Part shown: positions 26,683-36,242 of the stretch, piece after piece
Layout of the letters: each line of letters opens with the position of its first letter
Numbering within the stretch: position 1 is the first letter of the stretch
Assembly (NCBI RefSeq): GCF_009689005.1
Contig: NZ_AP021879.1
Location: 3,472,001 to 3,536,000, forward strand
DNA from: Desulfosarcina ovata subsp. ovata
GTDB lineage: Bacteria; Desulfobacterota; Desulfobacteria; Desulfobacterales; Desulfosarcinaceae
DNA: 64,000 nt
Direction of reading: 5' to 3'
Program-made: the position numbers and the translations under genes
The notes under the pieces: generated by a model
The model's database searches: none
What the model was told of the DNA's origin: nothing
What the model saw: only the letters and a program-made list of their open reading frames with translations

Positions 26683-26844
26683 ATGAAACGCCAGCAGATC
26701 ATAAGCATTTTAAAAAAACAGCCGGGTCTGTTGCGAACGTATTCCATTCAACATATCTATCTTTTCGGATCGGTTGCCAGAAACGAGGCGATCGATACCA
26801 GCGATGTTGACCTTCTCGTTGGGTCCACCTCCCTTCTCAACTGA
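26683..26844 (+). pseudogene. Truncated MntA-type nucleotidyltransferase
   Basis: The frame opens MKRQQIISILKKQPG and contains LFGSVARNEAIDTSDVDLLV, the GS-x10-D-x-D signature of minimal nucleotidyltransferases (MntA antitoxin/AMP-transferase type). It breaks off right after DLLV, and the next bases belong to a rep remnant on the other strand. The C-terminal half and any HEPN partner are missing. Confidence 0.75.
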
Positions 26845-26925
26845 TATTCAATTCTGATTATTCTTGATCCTTACGGAACTTCGTTGAAACCCCAAACATC
26901 AAACATCCATTCTTTACTTGATTGA
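26828..26925 (-). pseudogene. Remnant of a second Rep_trans-like gene
   Basis: The minus strand encodes KEWMFDVWGFNEVP, a stop codon, then GSRIIRIEYQLRRE. This matches KEWMFDVWGIADVPKGYRI... of the rep gene at 24.1-24.2 kb in order and spacing, with a stop where the intact copy has Lys. It is about 100 bases long and joined directly to the broken MntA gene, which shows that a related element was once inserted here. Confidence 0.8.
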
Positions 26926-27200
26926 ACCAGTCCGCTTCAGATTCATATGCCCCATCGTTCCTGCCCGACAAAGAAGATCTCTATGCGACCCGTTTTTTGT
27001 ATGCATATTTTCGATTTGTTACATGTTCATAGAAAATATTATAGGGCTTACCGATTAAGGGCATTGGATAACAATGAGTTGGCCTCTCCTAGTACTACAT
27101 CCAGACCTGTATAATTGTGCGTGACGCTTCGGATATTACCGGGATCAGGTCTTGGGTCGTTAATTAATAAAGCTTATCTGCAACTGCAAAGGAGCGTTTC
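26926..27200. other. Gene-free stretch upstream of the betaine operon
   Basis: No coding frame is supported. A TATAAT at 27,110-27,115 could be the -10 element of the betaine operon, but no matching -35 at normal distance is seen. AAGGAG at 27,188 serves the substrate-binding protein gene. Confidence 0.35.
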
Positions 27201-28208
27201 ATGAAATTCGTCGAGAAAAAATGGTTGGTGGTGACCGTTGTAATACTGGTTTGCTATCTGATCTCAATTGACGCATGGGCTGCTGATGCCAAAAAGACCA
27301 TTGTCTTCAATGATCGGTCTTGGGACAGCATTCAGGTCCACAACCGAATTGCCGGATTTATTCTTGAGCATGGTTATGGATACCGTGTGGATTACATGTT
27401 TGCCGATTCCATGGCATCCCTGACAGGCCTGGGTAAGGGAGACATTGATGTTTTGATGGAAATGTGGGTTCAGACGAACATTGCCGGTTATAAGAAGCTG
27501 ACCGAATCAGGAAAAATGGTTGACCTTGGGCCCAATTTTACCAATGCTCCCAGCGGTTGGTATATTCCCACGTATATGGTCAAGGGAGACCCGAAGCGAG
27601 GCATAAAGCCGGTGGCGCCCGATCTTAAAACCGTGGAAGACCTGCCCCGCTACTGGGAGCTGTTCAAGGACCCGGAATCCCCGAACAAGGGCCGGTTTTA
27701 CAATAACCCGTCTTCCTGGGCCCTGACTTATGAGATCAACGAGACCAAAATACACACTTACGGCCTGGACCAATACTACAATGTATTCGATTCAGGCTCC
27801 GAGATGGCTCTGGTGACATCCATGGTTTCAGCCTACGAAAACGGAAAGCCATGGCTGGGATATTTCTGGGAACCGACCTGGGTAATGGGCACGCTGGACA
27901 TGACCATGATCGGCGAGCCGGCATATGATCCGAAACGTTGGGTAAAAAAGGATTACGGGTGTGCCTGGGCCGCCGACAATGTCGTTATCTGCGTGAACAG
28001 CAAGCTGGTTGAAACCAATCCGGATGTGGTCTCGTTTTTAAAGCGGTACGAGACATCGGTGCCCCTGACCAGTTCCATTCTGGCATACATGAAAGACTCG
28101 GGCGGCAAGCCCGAAGATGCGGCGATCTGGTTTTTACGGGAATACCCCGATGCATGGCACAAGTGGGTTCCGGATAATACCATCAAACGGATTGAGGATG
28201 CCCTGTAG
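27201..28208 (+). CDS. Glycine betaine/proline ABC transporter, periplasmic substrate-binding protein
   Basis: The 335-residue protein has a signal peptide (hydrophobic residues 8-24, cleavage probably after AWA-AD) and then the OpuAC fold: IVFNDRSWDSIQVHNRIAG, DVLMEMWVQT and WEPTWVMG are typical, with tryptophans likely to form the aromatic cage for the quaternary ammonium group. The ATPase and permease genes follow at once on the same strand. The transporter imports glycine betaine or a relative for osmotic adaptation. Substrate is assigned by family. Confidence 0.88.
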   Translation: MKFVEKKWLVVTVVILVCYLISIDAWAADAKKTIVFNDRSWDSIQVHNRIAGFILEHGYGYRVDYMFADSMASLTGLGKGDIDVLMEMWVQTNIAGYKKLTESGKMVDLGPNFTNAPSGWYIPTYMVKGDPKRGIKPVAPDLKTVEDLPRYWELFKDPESPNKGRFYNNPSSWALTYEINETKIHTYGLDQYYNVFDSGSEMALVTSMVSAYENGKPWLGYFWEPTWVMGTLDMTMIGEPAYDPKRWVKKDYGCAWAADNVVICVNSKLVETNPDVVSFLKRYETSVPLTSSILAYMKDSGGKPEDAAIWFLREYPDAWHKWVPDNTIKRIEDAL

Positions 28209-28219
28209 TTTTACCCTCC

Positions 28220-29047
28220 ATGGAACATGATACCGTAACCGGCAGCCGCATTGAAATAACCCATCTGTGGAAAGCCTTCGGATTGTCGCGCAGGAAAACA
28301 CCCGCGGAAATGGACCGGTATTCCCGTGAGCCATCCCTGGTTCACGGGAAAAAGCAGGTCATTGCCGTCCGGGACATATCGTTCAGCGTGGACGAAGGAG
28401 AAGTGTTCGTCATTATGGGGCTGTCCGGGAGCGGCAAGTCCACGCTGATCCGTTGCGTGTTGCGTCTGGTGGAACCCAACGCAGGGGAGATTGTGGTGAA
28501 CGGGAAAAACGTCACTGCCATGGACAAGAAGCAACTGATTGCTTTCCGCCGAACCCAAATGGCCATGGTGTTTCAGCATTTTGGCTTATTGCCCCACCGA
28601 ACGGTTCTGGACAATGTTGCCTTTGGATTGAAGGTTCGGGGCGTCGATAAAAAAGAGAGATCGGGAAAAGCCGCAGATATGCTGAAAACCGTGGGGCTGG
28701 AGCATTGGGGGTCTCAATACCCGGCCAGTTTATCGGGAGGCATGCAGCAACGGGTCGGGCTGGCCAGGGCGCTGGTTCAGGATGCCGATGTTCTTCTGAT
28801 GGATGAACCATTCAGCGGTCTGGATCCATTGATCAGAAGGGAAATGCAGGAAGAATTATTACGCCTGCAAAGAGAAATGAAAAAAACCATTCTCTTTGTC
28901 ACCCATGATCTTGATGAGGCCATGCGCCTGGGAAACCGGATGGCCGTCATGGGCGACGGGATGTTCGTTCAGATCGGGACACCTGAAGAGATCGTCCAAA
29001 ATCCAGTGAACGACTATGTGCACCGTTTTGTGAAGAATAACTGCTGA
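28220..29047 (+). CDS. Glycine betaine/proline ABC transporter, ATP-binding protein
   Basis: Of 275 residues, the start is 12 bases after the binding-protein gene. Walker A GLSGSGKSTLIRCVLRL, signature LSGGMQQRVGLARAL and Walker B VLLMDEPFSGLDP are present, with the 30-residue insertion before the P-loop (RRKTPAEMDRYSREP) that marks the ProV/OpuAA branch. The C-terminal CBS domains that sense ionic strength in longer homologues are missing, so osmotic control must come from elsewhere. Confidence 0.9.
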   Translation: MEHDTVTGSRIEITHLWKAFGLSRRKTPAEMDRYSREPSLVHGKKQVIAVRDISFSVDEGEVFVIMGLSGSGKSTLIRCVLRLVEPNAGEIVVNGKNVTAMDKKQLIAFRRTQMAMVFQHFGLLPHRTVLDNVAFGLKVRGVDKKERSGKAADMLKTVGLEHWGSQYPASLSGGMQQRVGLARALVQDADVLLMDEPFSGLDPLIRREMQEELLRLQREMKKTILFVTHDLDEAMRLGNRMAVMGDGMFVQIGTPEEIVQNPVNDYVHRFVKNNC

Positions 29048-29059
29048 CTGAGAAAGAAA

Positions 29060-29902
29060 ATGTTTCCTGAAAACTGGCGTTTTCATGTCTGGCCTTTTAT
29101 CGATGCTTTTATCGATTATCTCAACACGACCGTCAGTCCCCTGTTGGATGTTTTCAACGGTCTGGTGTTAAAAATGCTTCTGACCATCGACACGGTGCTT
29201 TTATTTTTGCCGTGGTGGCTCATTATCGCGCTGATAGTGGTGTTGTGTTACGGAAAAACGAAGTCTTTATCGACTGCGCTGACACTGGCTTTTCTGTTAT
29301 TGACCGTGGGTCTTTTCGGCCTGTGGGAAACAACCCTCAAGACCTTGTCCGTGGTGATCGTTGCAGTCATCATCTCACTGGCCTTGGGAATTCCCTTTGG
29401 CATCGTGATGGCGGAGTCAAAACCGGCTTCCAAAGTCATGAACCCCGTGCTGGATGCCATGCAGACGATGCCGCCATTTGTCTACCTTCTCCCGGCGATC
29501 ATGTTGTTCGGGCTTGGCAAGGTCCCTGCGGTTTTTGCCACGGTGATCTATGCCACACCGCCCGCGGTTCGATTGACCAGCCTGGGGATCAACCAGGTCG
29601 ACGTACAGGTGATTGAAGCGGCCAATGCCTTTGGCGTGACGCGCTGGCAAATGTTGCGCGAGGTGAAACTCCCCTTAGCGGTTCCTTCCATTCTTACGGG
29701 GATGAACCAGACAACCATGATGGCCCTGTCCATGGTCGTGATAGCCAGCATGATCGGAGCGGGAGGTCTGGGAAAGGAAGTCCTCATGGCCACGAACAAA
29801 ATTGCCGGCGGTGAAGGTTTTGAAGCTGGTTGGGCCATTGTGGTGGTGGCCATCGTGATCGATCGGTTGACCCAGGGCTTTATTAAGCAAAAGAAAGGCT
29901 AA
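29060..29902 (+). CDS. Glycine betaine/proline ABC transporter, permease
   Basis: The 280-residue membrane protein of the ProW family has about six to seven hydrophobic segments and a BPD_transp_1 coupling region (EAANAFGVTRWQMLREVKLP). It comes 12 bases after the ATPase and completes a three-gene importer. The motif MNQTTMMALSMVVIASMIGAGGLG is diagnostic of betaine/choline permeases. Confidence 0.9.
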   Translation: MFPENWRFHVWPFIDAFIDYLNTTVSPLLDVFNGLVLKMLLTIDTVLLFLPWWLIIALIVVLCYGKTKSLSTALTLAFLLLTVGLFGLWETTLKTLSVVIVAVIISLALGIPFGIVMAESKPASKVMNPVLDAMQTMPPFVYLLPAIMLFGLGKVPAVFATVIYATPPAVRLTSLGINQVDVQVIEAANAFGVTRWQMLREVKLPLAVPSILTGMNQTTMMALSMVVIASMIGAGGLGKEVLMATNKIAGGEGFEAGWAIVVVAIVIDRLTQGFIKQKKG

Positions 29903-30162
29903 TATATCAATATGCTATAAAGAAAGTGGCTGCCAGAGAGCGCAGCCCCACCATGATCTGTAGACCGGTACAAATCCATTATTTGCCAGGAAGACGCCTA
30001 TCTTCGCCGGTATTTTCCAGGGTGAACCACAACATACCGGTGCCGCCACAGCCCCTACAATTCATTTCTTGGCCCCGAAAATTGCGATATTGGCCCTAAT
30101 TATGCTTACTTTTTAAACATTTATCTTCGGCCGCCATAAATTTGAATGATTCATCGACTACG
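29903..30162. other. Intergenic spacer with no recognised gene
   Basis: No frame, RNA gene or clear terminator is supported between the betaine permease and the hipA remnant. Confidence 0.4.
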
Positions 30163-31032
30163 TCACCGAATTCCCTCTGTCGCGTATGGATTCAGGAACT
30201 GTCGTCTCCAGAGAAGCTTCCGATCAACGTCGTTCAAACTGGCTTACTGGCAGAAGGTTTGCAGACAAGTTTTAAGCTGGCTTAGATTGTTGTTGCCAGC
30301 GATGAGCATGGCCTGTGAAGCCTCGTTGCCGGCACGGCCCTGGGGGCAAATGTCGTAGGCCGGTGTCATCAGGGCCATTGCGGCCAACCGCATGGCGATG
30401 AATTCAGCCTTGACGACGCTATACAGATCAGAACCGGATGAAAACTTGGCCACGTATTTTTTGTCCCGGTCCTGAATCAAGGCCTTGGGCCTTGCACCGC
30501 CGATGGAGCTGCCATGGAACAACGCCTGATCCAGTTCCGGTGTTAGGGGTTCGCCTTTTTCAACCCGTTCGGCGGATTCGATCAACTCTTCCAGGCTGAC
30601 GTTTTCAGCGGTACGCGGCAAGTAGTTGGAGGGAGAGCGCTGAAAGTCGAGCGCACCGATCCGGTCCGATCCAGATTCGAGCAAGTAGGTCAGCTCATCG
30701 AGCGCGTCCGTATCCGTATCCGTATCCGCGCCCCTGAGTCCCAGCTTCTTGTTGATGATCACACGCCTGCCCCACGCATCGGGAGCGGCATCCCGGATAC
30801 AGCCGGGCATGGTCATGCCCTCGGGCAAAGGCAAAAGTCCGGCCTTTAACGGCAATTCGGGCTCATAGATCGCGATAGCGGGATTGCTGTCGCCAATTCT
30901 ATTCAGGTAGCTTTTGCCGTAGTTGAACAGAATATTGCCGTTATCCGCTTCAAGACGTCCAGCCACCACGGGCTCGGTTTCGTCAGGCAGCCAGATCCAG
31001 ACGAAGGCTTCTTCTCCGTCCCTAGAAGTCAT
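30163..31032 (-). pseudogene. hipA: Decayed HipA-type serine/threonine kinase toxin
   Basis: The start ATG 31,032 overlaps the end of hipB. The N-terminal part up to VVKAEFIAMRLAA is normal HipA, including GGARPKALI and KYVAKF. It then jumps to LMTPAYDICPQG, skipping about 100 residues with the catalytic HxRN/DD region. A stop comes at 30,244, yet the same frame continues to SLNDVDRKLLWRRQFLNPYA, the normal HipA C-terminus, ending at 30,163. Two in-frame deletions and a stop therefore inactivated it. A 6-bp tandem repeat (TCCGTA, three units near 30,708) encodes a DTDTDTD stretch. Confidence 0.85.
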
Positions 31033-31360
31033 CACGCACCGAATTGGATCCCTTGCGTACGGATTTTGGTAGGAGCACCAGCTTTTCATTGGTTTGGCGC
31101 AAGTGTCTGGTCAGCGTGGTTTCATCGGCATCAAACAGCCTGACACCAATGACGGTCGCCGCTTCAAATACGGCGCCGATTTCGCACTTGGGGTTACCCT
31201 TTTCAATGCGCTGCAGCATGCTCCTGGAAATACCGGCGCGATCGGCCAATTCCTGGGCAGTAAGCTTTCGCTCCTTGCGTGCTTCGCGGATCAAGGCACC
31301 AAGCAGTGTAACCGCGTCGCGGCTATAGCGTGAATAAGTGCGTGGGATGGATTTTGGCAT
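31022..31360 (-). CDS. hipB: HipB-like XRE-family antitoxin/repressor
   Basis: The 112-residue protein carries an XRE helix-turn-helix (LIREARKERKLTAQELADRA, SRSMLQRIEKG) and a short C-terminal tail. It is upstream of, and overlaps by 11 bases, the broken hipA. The gene is intact and the operator repeats in front of it are conserved, so it may still repress its promoter although its toxin is gone. Confidence 0.85.
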   Translation of the reverse strand: MPKSIPRTYSRYSRDAVTLLGALIREARKERKLTAQELADRAGISRSMLQRIEKGNPKCEIGAVFEAATVIGVRLFDADETTLTRHLRQTNEKLVLLPKSVRKGSNSVRDDF

Positions 31361-31372
31361 CGTTTACCCCTT

Positions 31373-31505
31373 GGTTCGTATATAGGCCATGAAGCACTTT
31401 TATGACCTTTATATGAACCACGGATAATGAACATCCATCGATTTGTCAAGAATGTTTTGCAGCGCATATAAACCATAAAAAAACCTTCTGGCCTATATAT
31501 GAACC
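31373..31505 (-). promoter_or_regulatory. Operator repeats in front of hipB
   Basis: GGTTCGTATATAGGCC (31,373-31,388) is repeated inverted as GGCCTATATATGAACC (31,490-31,505), with a third, looser copy GACCTTTATATGAACC (31,404-31,419) and a half copy at 31,464-31,473. Spaced inverted operators are usual in hipBA promoters bound by HipB dimers. Confidence 0.6.
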
Positions 31506-31819
31506 ATTTTTCCTTTGGTCATCCCGAACACGCCAAGGGAAGAATTGGCCCTTTGTCCGAACCGTTCGATAAAGAATTTGCCCTATGAGTTAGAAATTTA
31601 GAGACGTTCCGATCATCTCCCCTCTCCTTGATTTGACAAATTATCGGTTGCACTATGGCCATGGCAACACCTTCATAAACTGTGAGCCAATTGTCGGGTC
31701 AACCCCATAATTCTTGTTTTTGGAGGGATCAGAAATCAACGACCTTGATTCAATCACTAACACATGCCAGAATCCAAATGCCTATTGACACGCAGTTTCC
31801 CTGCCCCCATGGAGGTTTC
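31506..31819. other. Spacer between hipB operators and the acuI remnant
   Basis: No supported gene is present. GGAGG at 31,811 is the ribosome site of the following remnant. Confidence 0.35.
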
Positions 31820-32072
31820 ATGAAACCAACAACATTCAAAGCCCTCGTCATCACCGAAATCGAAGGCAAACAGTACCTGTGGCAAATCCAGGATAAAAGC
31901 GTGGACGACCTGCCAGCCGGTGACGTGCCGGTCCGGGTTCATTTCTCATCCTTGAACTACAAGGACGGAAACCATGGTCGAGGAGATCCGCCTGGAAGAT
32001 CTGGATCAGCGGATCGATTGGATGTTGAACCGACAGCACAAGGGACGTTGTATCGTCAATCTGACGGATTAA
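31820..32072 (+). pseudogene. Remnant of an AcuI/YhdH-type quinone oxidoreductase
   Basis: The first 50 codons (MKPTTFKALVITEIEGKQY onward to VRVHFSSLNYKDG) are the N-terminus of MDR-superfamily acrylyl-CoA reductases. The catalytic and Rossmann parts are missing. After a frame change the sequence resumes with EEIRLEDLDQRIDWMLNR and RCIVNL, which is the C-terminus of the same family. About 270 residues were deleted. Confidence 0.65.
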
Positions 32073-32306
32073 GCGCCATCGGCACAGAAGAAATCTGTAC
32101 GGTGTATCGTCGAACCGCACTGCGGACGCGAGCCCGCAAAGTCCGCGGATGCCGGCCGTCAATGCCATCGGTTTCATCTCACTGGATCGAATGTCCATCT
32201 GACACCTCGTTTACGGCGTGAAAAGAAGGCGGTGATCCAAGCCGCCATCGACAGCGTAACCACCGTCTGGGAAGACCAAGGGCCTTGAAAAAATAAGTCC
32301 TATGCC

Positions 32307-34238
32307 ATGTTTTCAAACTCTTATGTTGGATGCTCAATGACCCGTTCATACGACAACCAAACTCCCGAGCAACTCATATCACGGGCTATAGATACCCTTG
32401 AAAGGGATATCAAACAGATATTGATTTTGCGTAACGGTAGGGGACAAACGCCCGGCTTGCCATACGAAGAATTGGAGAATCAAACAGGCCAACCCATTGA
32501 ATGCCTGATTGCCATGGAAAAAAAAGCGATTCGAAGGTTGCGGCACCCCTCCGTAGCAAAATGGATCGTCAAGGCCGTGAAAAAAGCAGACAACACAATC
32601 TGGCAGACATTGGCAAACGAAGACAATGTCGTTTACAAGGACGATTTAAATCGACAATTCATAACCGGGCTTCCGGGCGAATTGTTGATCGGTATAAAAT
32701 GCCTATATGACAATGTCAGCAATTGGCTTGATCATCATTCCCATCAAAACCCCATTGCCTGGTATCGCAGTGAATACCCGGAGAAAGTTATCATCACAAC
32801 GATTCAAGAAGTGATTGACCAAAAGGAACGGATTCACATGCCGTTACCGTTTCAACAGTTTGTTGAACAAATGAACGTGGAAAGTCGTTTGTTGAAACAA
32901 GTATTAGCACTCTCTACAAATAAGATTTCCACCTACCGTGGATATGTCTGTAATTTCCGTTTTAGGGCACGGACTGTACGGGCAATCCGGATTCATTTGA
33001 TGTTTTGCTGTCATCACCCCAATCAAATTTTGCCTTTGGAACAGATTCACGCGGAATATGTAGAAACGTATTCGGATGACGATGCTCTTCTCGCAGATAT
33101 TGTTTTATCCATGACCGACAATCCGCACATGTTTGTTCGCTTGGGCAGTTTGGGCTGGTATACTATCATGGCCCACACCGTCAAAGTTTCCCATATAGAA
33201 AAAAAGGAGTTTTTTCACCTTCAATTGCCGGACGAAGATAAATCGCAGTTTTTTTACAAACGACCGGATTTTAACTCTTTCCTGCTCGATACCATAAAAG
33301 ATTTTGTTAGAAAACAAGGGATGGTGCGTCCCGTAGAAGTAGATACCTATATTCGGGAAAACTACCAAGACCGAATAAATGAAAGCACACAAATCGCTCC
33401 TCTTGTCGCTGGTGCACTGGATCTGCTCCAAGTCTCACCGACATGCTATGCACTTCGTGAAACGCATTCTCGATTGGATTCACAAAACGCGGCGGCGAAG
33501 TTGCTGCTAACAAAAAGCGACCTTCGATGGTACATTATGTCCCGATATGCAGGGGAACCCATGCATACCTTTCCTTTGTGGACACCCAAAATGGAATACA
33601 TGTGGAGCGTGTGGGCGCAGAAAAATGCAACCAACCCGTCCAAAAATCGGCTCTTCCAATCACTCATGGCCGTGGCCGACCCCACCTGCTGGCCGGTGCC
33701 GGAAAAGGAAAAGAATTCCTGGCTGGAAACCAAAAAATGGAGCAGCAGTTATTACTTATCCCACCCATGCAAACACCATATCTGGACCAAAATTCCACCG
33801 TTGCGCGATTTTCTGGCGCTCTCCATCGGCCTCCAAGAATTTGGCGATATGAACTGGATCCGAGTCAACCGTTTGGCTGGGTATTATCTTTTCGACCAGC
33901 ACTCAGTCACCTCGCTTGCCATTTTGATTGCACTGGAAGCATTGAAACCGACGGATCATTGGCAACAACCGCACCAAATGGGCCCGATGGCAAAAGAACT
34001 GCTCAAAACAATGACAGATGCATTTCAACTTGATCCGAAAACGAATTGGGATTCCGACCTTGGTTCCCAACTGATCAAGCAGCTCGTGGGTCAGATTTCT
34101 CGAAGTGATTTCGGGTGGGTTAGTTCTTCAGATTTGGCGTTGTTAGCCAAAACGCTTTTAGGAGAGCCCGTCGGAAAAGAAGATGAACAGCCAAGTACGA
34201 ATAGTTTCTTACCCAAACAGCTTGAGTTACCATTTTGA
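32307..34238 (+). CDS. Large protein with an N-terminal sigma region 4-like domain (643 aa)
   Basis: Residues about 20-85 (ISRAIDTLERDIKQILILRN; ELENQTGQPIECLIAMEKKA; IRRLRHPS) look like a sigma-70 region 4 helix-turn-helix. The rest has several regions compatible with winged helices (near MVRPVEVDTYIRENYQDR) and a hydrophilic end. No enzyme motif is seen. ATG at 32,337 is an alternative start. It stands alone between remnants and a tRNA gene, so it could be cargo of an older island and may act as a regulator. I do not recognise the full-length family. Confidence 0.6.
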   Translation: MFSNSYVGCSMTRSYDNQTPEQLISRAIDTLERDIKQILILRNGRGQTPGLPYEELENQTGQPIECLIAMEKKAIRRLRHPSVAKWIVKAVKKADNTIWQTLANEDNVVYKDDLNRQFITGLPGELLIGIKCLYDNVSNWLDHHSHQNPIAWYRSEYPEKVIITTIQEVIDQKERIHMPLPFQQFVEQMNVESRLLKQVLALSTNKISTYRGYVCNFRFRARTVRAIRIHLMFCCHHPNQILPLEQIHAEYVETYSDDDALLADIVLSMTDNPHMFVRLGSLGWYTIMAHTVKVSHIEKKEFFHLQLPDEDKSQFFYKRPDFNSFLLDTIKDFVRKQGMVRPVEVDTYIRENYQDRINESTQIAPLVAGALDLLQVSPTCYALRETHSRLDSQNAAAKLLLTKSDLRWYIMSRYAGEPMHTFPLWTPKMEYMWSVWAQKNATNPSKNRLFQSLMAVADPTCWPVPEKEKNSWLETKKWSSSYYLSHPCKHHIWTKIPPLRDFLALSIGLQEFGDMNWIRVNRLAGYYLFDQHSVTSLAILIALEALKPTDHWQQPHQMGPMAKELLKTMTDAFQLDPKTNWDSDLGSQLIKQLVGQISRSDFGWVSSSDLALLAKTLLGEPVGKEDEQPSTNSFLPKQLELPF

Positions 34239-34491
34239 TAAATTTATCGGCATTCGAGTTTTAAAAGTCAACCATTTTCACCCTGAAATCGTCCGTTTCC
34301 GGAATCGTCTACACCAAAACCAGCCCGGCACCGGCCGGCTCGGCCCAATAATCCAGGTGACGGTTCGGTGGTGTTCCGGTTTCACCAAATAATCGTCAAG
34401 GGGGTGACGTATCCCACCCATCAGTTTTTCCCGGGCCCATGACCAACGGAACGTCCCAGGTGATCCTGAGGCCGTTTTTTAGGTAGCAAAA
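34239..34491. other. Spacer downstream of the sigma-4-like gene
   Basis: A short plus-strand frame exists here but has no ribosome site and no recognisable product. Nothing else is supported. Confidence 0.35.
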
Positions 34492-34521
34492 GGGGTTACA
34501 GATTTTTCTCTCTGTAACCCC
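34492..34521 (-). terminator. Terminator of the tRNA-Ala gene
   Basis: On the minus strand GGGGTTACAGA pairs with TCTGTAACCCC around a short A-rich loop and is followed by TTTTGCTACC. It lies 10 bases downstream of the tRNA 3' end. Confidence 0.75.
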
Positions 34522-34531
34522 TTTATTTTAT

Positions 34532-34607
34532 TGGTGGAGATGAGGGGGATCGAACCCCTGACCTCAGCGTTGCGAACGCTGCGCTCTCCCAGCTGAGCTA
34601 CACCCCC
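34532..34607 (-). tRNA. tRNA-Ala (anticodon CGC)
   Basis: The 76-base minus-strand sequence folds as a cloverleaf: acceptor GGGGGTG with CATCTCC and two G-U pairs, D-arm with TAGCTCAGCTGGGAGAGC, anticodon stem CAGCG/CGCTG with loop TTCGCAA (anticodon CGC), T-arm GGGGTTCGATCCCC, and encoded ACCA end. It reads GCG codons. Confidence 0.95.
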
Positions 34608-34610
34608 ATT

Positions 34611-34721
34611 GATATAGCATTCAAGATAATGTTTTTGGGCTGCGTTATCGGTCGTCGCGGTATGGATTATACAGCTTCCTCCCTCTGGCCTTGCCAAAAA
34701 CATTATCTTAAATACTATATC
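34611..34721. repeat. Palindromic REP/MITE-like element beside the tRNA gene
   Basis: Arms of 28 bases (34,611-34,638 and 34,694-34,721) pair with two mismatches around a 55-base centre. The centre resembles that of the element at 40,453 (both contain GCGTTA, TCCTC and GCCTTG in the same order). No coding capacity. Confidence 0.7.
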
Positions 34722-34741
34722 AATCTTTCGTTTGTGTCTGT

Positions 34742-36058
34742 TTAGGTCTTTTTTCTGGCGGAGTCAAGAGCATCTGACTCCCCGGGCTGCATGACCAGGT
34801 TGGTTTTTTCCTCGAGCACATGGTTCACCAGTCGCATGCGTTCCCTGATCGTCTTTTTAAACGCGGCCATCCGCTCGGGTTTGAGCGGGGAGACCCGGCT
34901 TTTCTTTACCGTATTGGGATTGACGGGCTTGCCATTGATGCGAACTTCGTAATGCACGTGGGGGCCGGTGGCCACGCCGGTCTGGCCCACCCGGGCAACG
35001 ACCTGCCCCTGTTCCACCAACTGCCCCGGTTTCTTCAACAGGCGGCTGCAATGGCCGTAGTAGGTTTGGTATCCGTTGGGATGCTTGATGATCAACAGTT
35101 TGCCATAGCCCGATTTCCAACCCGAAAAGGTTACCCGGCCATTGGCGGTGGCAAAAATGGCGGTTCCCGTGGGAGCGCCGTAATCAATGCCGGTGTGGGC
35201 CTTATAGCGCTTGGAGATGGGATGAAAGCGGCGGATGGAATAGGCAGAGGTCATCTTGCCGAATTTCACGGGTGTGCGCAAAAACATCTTTTTTAACGGC
35301 TGGCCGTTTTCGTCGAAATATCCATCAAACTGACCATCGTTAAACAGGAAGGCGGAAAAATTTTTCCGTTCTCCTTCGTACCGGGCCGCCAGAATCCGAC
35401 CGTACTTGATCAACTGGCCGTCTTTGACACAGCGTTCATAAACAACCGCAATCCGGTCATTTTTTCGCGGATAAAGGTAAAAGTCGATGTCCCACGCAAA
35501 AATGTCGGCGATCATGCCGGCCATCAGCTGCGTTTCACCGCTGTCGGCTACCGCCTGGTAGAGGGAGGTTTCAATGGTAAAAACCGTTGAGACCACCTTG
35601 GTGTCCATGGCGATTTCACGCTTATGAACACGGTAGCCGCCGTCATCTTTTTTGATGGCCTCATATTCGTCCAGCGGTCCGGTTTTATAAAGGAACTTCT
35701 GGATTTGATTGCGATCGTCAATGCAGGCCTGATAGGCGTCCTTCGGCCTGGAACAACGGAAATCAAACACGGGTTTGAATGATCGTGAAAGGGCAAGGAC
35801 ATCCGAGGGCGGAATATCACAGGCCGTCAGGGCTTCGTACAGGGTACGGTTTTCGATCACCCCTTTTACGATATTGAGTCCCGGTACCTCCAGTTGTACC
35901 GGCGGTTGCACCGGTGCGGTCTCCATAGCGGGCGGTTGCGGAACAAGGGGGTCATCCTGAATACCGGATGTTGCCGCGGTCATGGGTGACAGAAACAGAA
36001 ACATCCCCAACAACACGGCACAGAACAGGCCTGCAAGCAAATTCAATTTCCATTGCAT
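34742..36058 (-). CDS. M23-family peptidoglycan endopeptidase, membrane-anchored
   Basis: I favour ATG 36,058 after AAGGAAC, giving 438 residues; the next upstream ATG at 36,142 has no site. One hydrophobic segment near the start serves as anchor or signal. The LytM domain is complete: HTGIDYGAP supplies His and Asp, and GPHVHYEVR the HxH zinc pair, so the enzyme should be active, unlike EnvC at the other end of the window. The middle region (about 100-250) resembles the Csd3/OapA-like domains that regulate such peptidases. It cuts peptide cross-links in the periplasm. Confidence 0.88.
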   Translation of the reverse strand: MQWKLNLLAGLFCAVLLGMFLFLSPMTAATSGIQDDPLVPQPPAMETAPVQPPVQLEVPGLNIVKGVIENRTLYEALTACDIPPSDVLALSRSFKPVFDFRCSRPKDAYQACIDDRNQIQKFLYKTGPLDEYEAIKKDDGGYRVHKREIAMDTKVVSTVFTIETSLYQAVADSGETQLMAGMIADIFAWDIDFYLYPRKNDRIAVVYERCVKDGQLIKYGRILAARYEGERKNFSAFLFNDGQFDGYFDENGQPLKKMFLRTPVKFGKMTSAYSIRRFHPISKRYKAHTGIDYGAPTGTAIFATANGRVTFSGWKSGYGKLLIIKHPNGYQTYYGHCSRLLKKPGQLVEQGQVVARVGQTGVATGPHVHYEVRINGKPVNPNTVKKSRVSPLKPERMAAFKKTIRERMRLVNHVLEEKTNLVMQPGESDALDSARKKT

Positions 36059-36242
36059 TCTCAACGTTCCTTTCGAACGGTTGGCGATCTCAGCATTCTT
36101 TCGGCATTCCGAATCAACAACTTTAGCTTGCATGTCAGCCATTTAGCAGAAGCATTACCCGCAAGCAACCGCTTTTTCGGGCCCATCTGGATTGACGGGC
36201 CCAAAACCGCCAACATTGTGGATGGACCCAAGATCTTTTCCA

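Noticed and set aside
31682..32221. A 179-residue protein as one gene
   Set aside because: Only the middle 50 codons resemble AcuI/YhdH; the rest is out-of-frame reading of a remnant.
34183..34392. Short plus-strand frame after the sigma-4-like gene
   Set aside because: It overlaps the upstream gene, has no ribosome site, and resembles nothing.
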